A DNA stretch of 45,481 nucleotides from NCBI GenBank assembly GCA_041917975.1, contig JAYRWN010000404.1:1-45481 (forward strand). Direction: 5' to 3'. Every line of letters starts with the position of its first letter. Within the stretch, counting starts at the first letter, position 1. Below, one piece after another: positions 36,274 to 43,125 of the stretch. A program made the position numbers and the translations under genes. This stretch comes from JAYRWN01 sp041917975. GTDB taxonomy: Bacteria; Bacteroidota; Bacteroidia; Chitinophagales; Saprospiraceae. Under the pieces are notes generated by a model. It saw only the letters and a list, made by a program, of their open reading frames with translations. It was not told the DNA's origin and did not search any database.

Positions 36274-36660
36274 ATGATAAGGATAATCTTTTGCCTGTTA
36301 ATCATTATTTATAGTTGTTCTTCAAACAAGCAGAGTACTGAGTTATATTCTTTTTTTAAAGCTAAGGGATTAAAGGACCAAAGCAAAGTATACTTCTTTA
36401 CTTACCCTGAATGCATTAATTGCATGGAAAAATTATTTTCGTCAATTAATCAACTATCGGATAACGACGGTTTTATTATATTAGCATACAAGAAAAAATA
36501 TCAAAAAGAAATACTATCTAAATATTCATTTAATTCGAAGATAAATATCCTGGAATCACCCGGAATGTTTACCTCAATTTCACCTAATTTAATTTATCAT
36601 GTTAATCATAAAACAAAAATCGTTCTTATTCAAGATACTTTTAAATTATTAAAAAAGTAA
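36274..36660 (+). CDS. Thioredoxin-like lipoprotein with CxxC
   Basis: A 128-residue lipoprotein (Cys15 in IYSC). YFFTYPECINCMEKLF places Cys47 and Cys50 in a CxxC after a hydrophobic strand, as in TlpA or DsbA-type thioredoxin folds, and IILAYKK resembles the following strand. It lacks the usual WCGPC, so redox activity is only inferred. Placed between two propeller-like lipoproteins and downstream of an eight-cysteine peptide, it could form or shuffle disulfides in that peptide. Confidence 0.55.
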   Translation: MIRIIFCLLIIIYSCSSNKQSTELYSFFKAKGLKDQSKVYFFTYPECINCMEKLFSSINQLSDNDGFIILAYKKKYQKEILSKYSFNSKINILESPGMFTSISPNLIYHVNHKTKIVLIQDTFKLLKK

Positions 36661-36673
36661 TTAAGCTTAAAAA

Positions 36674-37747
36674 ATGAACAGCTCTTATGCTCACTTTCTA
36701 TGGATCTTATTTTCACTCTTTTCTTGCTTAAATAAATCAACTCCGTCCAATCCCTGTAAACCTTTAATAGATACCCTTAATTTCAGCGCGCTACCCTCAT
36801 CCATAACTAATTTGGTGAGTGCAGCGGTTTATGAGGATAAACTAATCCTTAATTGCTGGGATTATCAACTTAGTCTTAATACAGTAAAGATTAAATATTT
36901 TATATACAATCGGGCAGACAAAACTTCTTATTACATAAATGATTTACTACCAAAAAAATATCAAAATGATTATTTGCCAATTAATGGGATAGATATGGAG
37001 CATAATAAAATATATATCCTAATACTGCCTAATTATTTATTAACTTACGACCTGAATTTAAATTTAATGCAAGAAACATCTTTGGCTATTCCACAAGATT
37101 TTCACATCATATTTAATGGATTATTCCAAGTCCGCGATGGTTTTGTTTACCTATCTTTAATAAATAGTAATGTGTCGTTTCATTCTACTGATATTTTTTG
37201 TTCAAAAGAGGATGTGCTATTATCCTGTTTCAATCTAAATGGTCATTTGGAAAACTATATTTCTCCTTTTTTGATTAGCAACTGTGGTAAAGGAGGGTTT
37301 AAAGATCTTATCGATATTTCTATGAGTTATTTTGCTGACCAGATAACTATTATTAATAGTCTGGATAGCTCACGGATAATAACGAATCATAAATTGGAAA
37401 TATTAAAATACACGCACTTGGCCTCCAATGATTTCAAATATTGGAACACCGGCATTCTGTATCGAAACCCTCAAGGACTAACCGAATTACCAAATCAAGT
37501 GATCAGTATAAATGTTACTAAAAGTGGTATAGAAGGCCTATTCAAAACAGCTTTAACTAAGGATTCTAGTTTTGTTTATTTTAATTGTCAGAATGGTGAC
37601 CAATGCACCAGTTTCAGAAAATTACCCATTGATTTTGGATGGCACTATATAGCAAGGAAAGATGCGAAAGATAATATGCTTTTTTTTAAAAACATGAACA
37701 CATACCTACTTTTACACCAATTTTGTCTGGAAAGAGAGATAAAATAG
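36674..37747 (+). CDS. Lipoprotein, beta-propeller-like, second member
   Basis: A 357-residue lipoprotein (Cys18 in LFSC). It shows the same kind of strand-loop repeats as the lipoprotein at 35079 (AAVYEDKLILNCWDYQLSL, IYILILPNYLLTYDLNLNLMQE, FVYLSLINS), so the two are probably distant paralogues. It starts 13 bases after the thioredoxin-like gene and is the last gene of the cluster. No function is known. Confidence 0.6.
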   Translation: MNSSYAHFLWILFSLFSCLNKSTPSNPCKPLIDTLNFSALPSSITNLVSAAVYEDKLILNCWDYQLSLNTVKIKYFIYNRADKTSYYINDLLPKKYQNDYLPINGIDMEHNKIYILILPNYLLTYDLNLNLMQETSLAIPQDFHIIFNGLFQVRDGFVYLSLINSNVSFHSTDIFCSKEDVLLSCFNLNGHLENYISPFLISNCGKGGFKDLIDISMSYFADQITIINSLDSSRIITNHKLEILKYTHLASNDFKYWNTGILYRNPQGLTELPNQVISINVTKSGIEGLFKTALTKDSSFVYFNCQNGDQCTSFRKLPIDFGWHYIARKDAKDNMLFFKNMNTYLLLHQFCLEREIK

Positions 37748-38208
37748 ACTTGAATGTGATCGAAATTAGGGTGGGTCTTGTTTTTTAACCGGGACAAAAA
37801 AAAGGAAGGAATAATGAAGGTTCTATACTAGTTATTAACAGGCGAGAGTCATACTCTTGCCCTCTTCTTCGATACGTAGAATATATTGTGGACTATCTTA
37901 GAGTTATCATTTAACATACCTATTTCTACATTGAGCCTTATTAACCTAATTTTTAGGCTTTGAGAGGTTGATGAATGGTAACACTATCTCAACTTTTAGG
38001 TACAATCCCACTGATCGTTGTTAAACAAATATTAAGATCGAAAATTTAAGCCTTTCTTAAGAACATGCCTTTTTCTAAAACGTACTTTGGATACCAGGCC
38101 GGTCCATAGGTATTTTATTCGGTAATTAAGGGACTTATTAACCAGGGCCGGCCTGATTTTATTCTCAGATTATTTTACTTTATTGAATCCCATAACGACT
38201 ACACCACA
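37748..38208. other. Intergenic region at the edge of the first AT-rich block
   Basis: I see no plausible gene in these 461 bases. They hold a terminator-like hairpin at 37841-37861 and a distant inverted repeat around CAGGCCGG (38095-38102 and 38148-38155). The base composition changes back to that of the core genome towards the right. Confidence 0.6.
37841..37861 (+). terminator. Possible terminator of the lipoprotein cluster
   Basis: GGCGAGAGT pairs with ACTCTTGCC (one G-U) around a CAT loop; the tail CTCTTCTTC is only moderately T-rich. It lies about 95 bases after the last lipoprotein stop. Confidence 0.35.
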
Positions 38209-39297
38209 CTATTCATTTTTAAGTTCCGCCAAAAATTTATCCCAGACCAACCGGGCCAATTGTTCCGTCAGGTGATCCATAACATAACTACCTGCCCAGG
38301 CATCCTTCGTCTGAGTCACCCGGCTTTCGAGTTTCAGGATCTGTAAGGCGTGTTGTAGGCGCAGAACATAAGCCTCTCCCTGGTTCCACTCGGCCGCCTG
38401 CAGGCTTAGCCGGTTAGCCCCACCCAATGCCCCAGCCAAACTTATGGCGGTAAAATGGATTAATTGCTGCTCCAGACTAAGGTTTTGTTCGGCTTTTACT
38501 TGCAGATCAAAAGACGGATGCATCTCCGGCACCTCATGATATTCGGCCAGAAGGGTGGCCACCCAGCGCCAGGCGCGCAACAGAGCAGCTGTTCTTAAAA
38601 ACGCATGATCAGTCACGATCGAAAAAACAAACGAATCGCTTAAAGCTTGCCGAGACCATCCTACCTTCTGCCAGGATTGATAGGCTTGGTGCTGGGCCAG
38701 GGTAGCTTTGCTCAGAACATCGCTGGGCCATAAGCCGGAAGGAACTTGCACACACCAGGACCAACCCGCTTGCTGATTACACAGCTCAAAAATAATTTTG
38801 GCTATCTCCTTTTGTTGTGGTGCATCTGTCGGGCCGGATAGTCCCCACACCGAGGGCACCCGTTGAGGCTCCAGACCGCGAGTTCGCAACCAGGCCGCCC
38901 AATGACGCATGGTTTTCATCAGTTCATCCGCCTGACGACCGTAAAATCCCCACCGTACCGAACAAGGGTCTAACTCCCCAACCAAGGCATCCCAATCGGG
39001 TTCGGTTATGACAGGCACCTGATAAAACCATACGGCTTGACAACCTCGCTGTACAGCGTTAGTCAGCGCCAGGTGCATCACCGCGGACCCAGACCAAAGC
39101 AGATTTACACCGGCGAAAAATGGCGGCTGATGCGGCCAGTGCAGTTGCACCACCTCTTGTTCCGGAGTCAGAAATGGATCGATCCAGAGACCGGGTTCCA
39201 CCTCCCAATGCAAGGCCGATAAATCATCCGCTTTCAGGTTTTTTTTAGCCTGCGTTAGCCACTCATCCCTGCTGTGGGGAGCAAATTCGGAGGACAT
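38209..39297 (-). CDS. mutA: Methylmalonyl-CoA mutase small subunit, barrel only
   Basis: A protein of about 362 residues. ATG 39297 (MSSEFAPHSRDEWL) is the family-like start; one at 39357 would add 20 residues. It matches the substrate-binding TIM barrel of the mutase small subunit (WEVEPGLWIDPFLT, GVNLLWSGSAV, SLAGALGGANRLSL, DAWAGSYVMDHLTEQLA) and stops exactly where the barrel ends, so the cobalamin-binding-like C-terminal domain is absent. Small subunits are non-catalytic, so it would need a large subunit, not found here. With MeaB it belongs to propionyl-CoA/succinyl-CoA conversion. Confidence 0.85.
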   Translation of the reverse strand: MSSEFAPHSRDEWLTQAKKNLKADDLSALHWEVEPGLWIDPFLTPEQEVVQLHWPHQPPFFAGVNLLWSGSAVMHLALTNAVQRGCQAVWFYQVPVITEPDWDALVGELDPCSVRWGFYGRQADELMKTMRHWAAWLRTRGLEPQRVPSVWGLSGPTDAPQQKEIAKIIFELCNQQAGWSWCVQVPSGLWPSDVLSKATLAQHQAYQSWQKVGWSRQALSDSFVFSIVTDHAFLRTAALLRAWRWVATLLAEYHEVPEMHPSFDLQVKAEQNLSLEQQLIHFTAISLAGALGGANRLSLQAAEWNQGEAYVLRLQHALQILKLESRVTQTKDAWAGSYVMDHLTEQLARLVWDKFLAELKNE

Positions 39298-39388
39298 AAT
39301 ATTCACGCGCGAATGGTTGAGACTTGCTTGCAAGATAAAAAGGTCCGGCGAGGACAAAAAAATTTTTATCCTGTAAAACCTTGTGTTG

Positions 39389-39396
39389 TATATTTG
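39389..39396 (+). promoter_or_regulatory. Candidate -7 box for the isc operon
   Basis: TATATTTG matches TAnnTTTG and lies 42 bases before the GTG start of iscS. A T-run at 39363-39367 may stand in for a -33 box. Confidence 0.45.
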
Positions 39397-39438
39397 TGTT
39401 TAGTTGTAATTAGATTAATTCTAAATAACAAATAAGTC

Positions 39439-40656
39439 GTGTACAAAAAAATATATCTGGATAACAACGCCACCACGCCTTGCGATCCCCGGGTCGTAGA
39501 CACCATGGTGCCCTTTTTTTTTGAAAAATTCGGTAACGCCGCCAGTCGCAGTCATCCGTTTGGATGGGAAGCTGAAGAGGCGGTGGATTATGCCCGTGAG
39601 CAGGTAGCCGCTTTGATAGACGTGGATCCCAAGGAGATCATCTTCACTTCCGGGGCTACGGAAGCGGATAACCTGGCTTTGAAAGGGGTCTATGAAATGT
39701 ACAGCAAAAAAGGCAACCACATCATCACCGTCAAGACTGAACATAAGGCCGTCCTGGATTCGTGTAAAAAAATAGAATCCATGGGTGGCGAGGTCACTTA
39801 CCTGGATGTAGAAGGAGACGGGCGCCTGGATTTAGCCAAGTTGGAAGCAGCCATTAAGCCTTCCACCATCCTGGTGGCCGTGATGTGGGCTAATAATGAA
39901 ACCGGGGTGATCCAGGACATGAAAGCCATCGGTGATATTTGTGCCCGCCATGGGGTGTTATTTTTCTCCGATGCTACGCAAGCCGTGGGTAAGATCCCTA
40001 CCTTTCCTAAAGCAATGGGCATCCATCTGATGGCTTTTACCGCGCATAAAATGTACGGACCAAAAGGGGTTGGCGCTTTGTACGTCAGCCGGAAAAATCC
40101 GCGCGTAAAAGTGGTCGCTCAGATGGATGGCGGAGGCCACGAAAGAGGAATGCGTTCAGGCACCTTAAATGTTCCCGGTATCGTCGGTTTTGGTAAAGCC
40201 GCCGAACTGGCAAAAAAAGAAATGGCTGCCGATGCGGCCCGCCTGAGCCAACTGCGTGACAAGTTTGAAGCAGCGATGCTGGAAAAACTGGAAGAAGTCT
40301 ACGTCAATGGGGACATTAATAACCGTATGCCTCATGTGACGAATATCTCCTTTAAACACGTGGAAGGAGAAGGTCTGATGATGACCTTTAATCAAAAAAT
40401 AGCTCTTTCGTCCGGATCAGCGTGCACCAGTGCTTCCCTGGAACCCTCTTATGTGCTGGTAGCTCTTGGTTTGGGTGATGACCTCGCCCACAGCTCCCTG
40501 CGGGTGAGCCTGGGCCGGTTTACTACCGAAACGGAGATAGATGAAGCCATCGCCTCCATTGCTCAAGGCGTAAATCACATGCGCGACCTGAGCCCTATCT
40601 GGGAAATGTATAAGGAGGGCGTTGACCTGACGAACGTCAGCTGGCAGGAACATTAA
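39439..40656 (+). CDS. iscS: Cysteine desulfurase IscS, GTG start
   Basis: A 405-residue PLP enzyme that takes sulfur from cysteine for Fe-S cluster and thiocofactor synthesis. His102 (TEHKAV), the PLP-binding Lys204 (TAHKMYGPKG) and the persulfide-carrying Cys329 (SSGSACTSASLEPS) match the E. coli enzyme in place and spacing; the long SGSAC loop is the IscS rather than the SufS type. The start is GTG 39439, which gives the usual YLDNNATTP opening. It heads iscS-iscU-iscA; no iscR precedes it. Confidence 0.96.
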   Translation: MYKKIYLDNNATTPCDPRVVDTMVPFFFEKFGNAASRSHPFGWEAEEAVDYAREQVAALIDVDPKEIIFTSGATEADNLALKGVYEMYSKKGNHIITVKTEHKAVLDSCKKIESMGGEVTYLDVEGDGRLDLAKLEAAIKPSTILVAVMWANNETGVIQDMKAIGDICARHGVLFFSDATQAVGKIPTFPKAMGIHLMAFTAHKMYGPKGVGALYVSRKNPRVKVVAQMDGGGHERGMRSGTLNVPGIVGFGKAAELAKKEMAADAARLSQLRDKFEAAMLEKLEEVYVNGDINNRMPHVTNISFKHVEGEGLMMTFNQKIALSSGSACTSASLEPSYVLVALGLGDDLAHSSLRVSLGRFTTETEIDEAIASIAQGVNHMRDLSPIWEMYKEGVDLTNVSWQEH

Positions 40657-40703
40657 ATAAAAATAAACTTGATATAATTAAAAAGATATAAATCCATTGA
40701 GTT

Positions 40704-41120
40704 ATGGCTTATTCTGATAAAGTTCTCGAACATTTTAAAAACCCGCGCAACGTGGGTACTTTAGACAAAAGCAAAAAAAATGTCGGCACCGGGTTAGTCG
40801 GTGCTCCGGAATGTGGTGATGTGATGCGTCTGCAAATAGAAGTGGACGAAGCGCAGGGCATCATTACCGATGCCAAGTTTAAAACCTTTGGCTGCGGTTC
40901 CGCCATCGCCTCATCCAGTTTAGCCACCGAGTGGCTGAAAGGAAAATCCATCGACGATGCTTTAAAAATCGATAATATGGACATCGTGGAAGAACTGGCT
41001 TTGCCGCCGGTGAAAATTCACTGTTCCGTGTTGGCTGAAGATGCCATTAAAAGCGCCATCAAGGACTACCATCAAAAAAACGGAATAGCCGTGGCGGAGG
41101 AAGCTGGCGCCAAACATTAA
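40704..41120 (+). CDS. iscU: Iron-sulfur cluster scaffold IscU
   Basis: A 138-residue scaffold on which IscS builds [2Fe-2S] clusters. The three cluster cysteines are Cys37 (PECGDV, with Asp39), Cys64 (FGCGSA) and Cys107 (IHCSVLA). LPPVKIHCS contains the LPPVK motif that the HscA chaperone recognises. HscA and HscB are not in the window. It lies 47 bases after iscS and 22 before iscA. Confidence 0.96.
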   Translation: MAYSDKVLEHFKNPRNVGTLDKSKKNVGTGLVGAPECGDVMRLQIEVDEAQGIITDAKFKTFGCGSAIASSSLATEWLKGKSIDDALKIDNMDIVEELALPPVKIHCSVLAEDAIKSAIKDYHQKNGIAVAEEAGAKH

Positions 41121-41142
41121 TCGCGTAATAAATTTTAACGCC

Positions 41143-41469
41143 ATGTTACAAGTAGCCGAAAGTGCTAAACAAAAAATACTCGAGCTGCGCCAATCCGGTA
41201 ACGTCGGTGACGAATATTTTATCCGCGCCTCCGTCACCAGCGGTGGTTGCTCCGGATTAACTTATAACCTGGACTTCGATAACGAAATTAAGCCTAACGA
41301 TCAGATCTTTAACGACAATGGCGAGACCATCGTCACTGACCTAAAAAGTTTTCTTTACCTGTGCAACTCCACCCTGGAATTTTCCGGCGGACTCAACGGG
41401 AAAGGTTTTTATTTCGAAAATCCAAATGCGGCGCGTACCTGCGGTTGCGGTGAAAGTTTCGCCGTATAA
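41143..41469 (+). CDS. iscA: A-type Fe-S carrier IscA/HesB
   Basis: A 108-residue A-type carrier that moves Fe-S clusters to target proteins. The three conserved cysteines are Cys36 (GGCSGLTY) and Cys100/Cys102 (TCGCGESF), all present. Length is normal. It is the last recognised isc gene; the AT-rich cassette begins about 100 bases after its stop. Confidence 0.95.
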   Translation: MLQVAESAKQKILELRQSGNVGDEYFIRASVTSGGCSGLTYNLDFDNEIKPNDQIFNDNGETIVTDLKSFLYLCNSTLEFSGGLNGKGFYFENPNAARTCGCGESFAV

Positions 41470-41473
41470 AATA

Positions 41474-41498
41474 ATTTATATTTAATCTAAATATAAAT
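41474..41498. repeat. AT-only inverted repeat after iscA
   Basis: A perfect 11-bp inverted repeat (ATTTATATTTA at 41474-41484 and its complement at 41488-41498) with spacer ATC, five bases after the iscA stop. It might be a weak terminator, but no T-run follows, and AT-only palindromes arise easily by chance. Confidence 0.45.
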
Positions 41499-41522
41499 AG
41501 AAAAAAATATAGTTGATTTCCC

Positions 41523-41559
41523 TTTAGGCTATTAAATAAATTCTTTATAATAGCCTAAA
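41523..41559. repeat. 12-bp inverted repeat before the AT-rich cassette
   Basis: TTTAGGCTATTA at 41523-41534 and its exact complement at 41548-41559, with a 13-base spacer, ending 13 bases before the GTG at 41573. It has G/C positions and no T tail on the plus strand, so an operator or a leader hairpin is more likely than a terminator. Confidence 0.65.
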
Positions 41560-41572
41560 AATAGAACTATCT

Positions 41573-42397
41573 GTGTCCTCTTATCTTAAGTTATATGAAA
41601 AAAGGAAGTCATATGACTGCTCTGCACAACCAACATTTTCATCTGATTTTTCTCAAATTGAGAGTGATTTACATACTCAAGGAATTGATCATCCATATGG
41701 TATTAGTCTCAAAACCTCAAATAAGGTCTATCACTCAGGTTTACCAGGATGGAAACGTGCGAAAGTTTCCGAAAACACTAAATTCCTATATAGAATTGAT
41801 AATCTATATAAACTTTTTTCGTTCAATAGAAATAATATAATTGACAAAAATCGATTTAATTCAGAATTTAACCTAACAAATTTTAACAATGATTTAGTTT
41901 TTGACTCTGACATTCCTAATATTTTTCAAAGTATGCCGTTGAATAGCTTTTATAATTTAAATAATTACCTATTAAACTATAGACCATTTAGAAATATTTC
42001 CTGGTGGACAGATAAGTCTCTTGAAAATATTGCTGATGGACAAGATTTATTGGAGCAGGCGTTAACGTTAGGCTTGCCAACGGACTGGATTAATCAATAC
42101 AGTGTAATTATGAAATTTGAAATAACAACTGTACTTGATAATATTTACATTCCAAACATAATTGATGCTTATCATAGTTCAATATTTTATGCAATTAACG
42201 AATTGAATGATCCATATTCTGGTATTGCTATCAATCTATTAAATTTTAGTGATTTTATAAATAGTGAATTCATTATTAGAGATTTAAATTTAGATTCTGT
42301 GTCTTTCAAACTTATTGAAGTACCAGATAATAATAAAAGATACAAATCACATTATAAAGAATCATCTTTAATTAATAATATTATTAATTTATACTAA
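41573..42397 (+). CDS. Hypothetical protein, possible ADP-ribosyltransferase fold
   Basis: A 274-residue protein, GTG start (no in-frame ATG until residue 121). No family is recognised. Three segments resemble the ordering of ART-fold proteins: FLYRID (Arg74), SWWTDKSLENIADGQDLL (Trp144-Thr146) and, after a strand KFEITTVLDNIYIP, the segment SEFIIRDLNLDSVSFKLIEV (Glu232). This mirrors the YR, (S)T and E strand signatures of some toxin-type ADP-ribosyltransferases, but the match is by eye. There is no signal peptide, so it should be cytoplasmic. It is rich in Asn, Ile and Tyr and very AT-rich, unlike the isc genes. The next gene starts two bases after its stop. Confidence 0.6.
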   Translation: MSSYLKLYEKRKSYDCSAQPTFSSDFSQIESDLHTQGIDHPYGISLKTSNKVYHSGLPGWKRAKVSENTKFLYRIDNLYKLFSFNRNNIIDKNRFNSEFNLTNFNNDLVFDSDIPNIFQSMPLNSFYNLNNYLLNYRPFRNISWWTDKSLENIADGQDLLEQALTLGLPTDWINQYSVIMKFEITTVLDNIYIPNIIDAYHSSIFYAINELNDPYSGIAINLLNFSDFINSEFIIRDLNLDSVSFKLIEVPDNNKRYKSHYKESSLINNIINLY

Positions 42398-42399
42398 TT

Positions 42400-43125
42400 A
42401 TGGCGTACCGGGACTACATAGATACTTCAATCCAAATTAATGACAATACTTCTGTAACATTTTTTATTGAAGAGATTAATTACGTATTAGATGGTTTTCG
42501 AGATGCTCAAATCGAACATATAGGTAGTATGATATCTTACTTCAATAATTTAATCTATTTAAGTGAATATCCCAATCTACAAAAAGTGCTTTTTATCAAA
42601 GCTTTAAAGTATAATATTAATAATTTAGATATAAAATATATATTTAATAATATTCAAGAATTAAATAATTTAGAAACTCTTATTTCTTATTTAAATTTAG
42701 TAAACCATTATTTAAGTTACAATAAAAAGGTGTTTCGTCTTATCTGTATGTGGGCAATCAATTATTTAAAGAATTATAAATTACATGACAATAAAACATT
42801 TAACAATTTATTATCACACTTTATTAATACAGTTAGTATACTATTTTTTCAAAACAATTGCATAGATAAAAAATCGGCTGAATTATGTACTCAATACATA
42901 TATAATTTGAAATTAATGTTTAGCAAGCAAGTTTACCCTGATTTTATACAACATTTTTTTGACAGATTCTTCACATTTTCAAATGATAACTCATCCTTGT
43001 TTTCGCAGATTAAATTATATACTATCCTAATTAATAATCCAAAGATAATTCCAATGAATATAGACATAAACAAAAAAGCAATGACCGATTCTTATGAAAA
43101 TATAAGGCAATACATCTACAATTAA
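42400..43125 (+). CDS. Hypothetical helical protein, middle gene of the AT-rich cassette
   Basis: A 241-residue protein predicted to be almost all helical (FIEEINYVLDGFRDAQIEHIGSMISYFNNLI, YIYNLKLMFSKQVYPDFIQHFF). It has no signal peptide, no membrane segment that I would trust and no catalytic motif. It lies two bases after the first gene and shares one base with the next (TAATG), so all three are made from one mRNA. It may be an adaptor or immunity-type partner; that is inference from position only. Confidence 0.65.
   Translation: MAYRDYIDTSIQINDNTSVTFFIEEINYVLDGFRDAQIEHIGSMISYFNNLIYLSEYPNLQKVLFIKALKYNINNLDIKYIFNNIQELNNLETLISYLNLVNHYLSYNKKVFRLICMWAINYLKNYKLHDNKTFNNLLSHFINTVSILFFQNNCIDKKSAELCTQYIYNLKLMFSKQVYPDFIQHFFDRFFTFSNDNSSLFSQIKLYTILINNPKIIPMNIDINKKAMTDSYENIRQYIYN

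Noticed and set aside
38095..38155. Inverted repeat CAGGCCGG...CCGGCCTG as a terminator of the mutase small-subunit gene
   Set aside because: The arms are only 8 bp with a 45-base spacer and no T-run on the minus strand after the structure; the GGCCGGCC core is also palindromic by itself.
41595..41840. An ATG-started frame within the first cassette gene as the true gene
   Set aside because: It is only 81 codons, overlaps in another frame, and the longer GTG-started frame runs to 42397 with proper coupling to the next gene.
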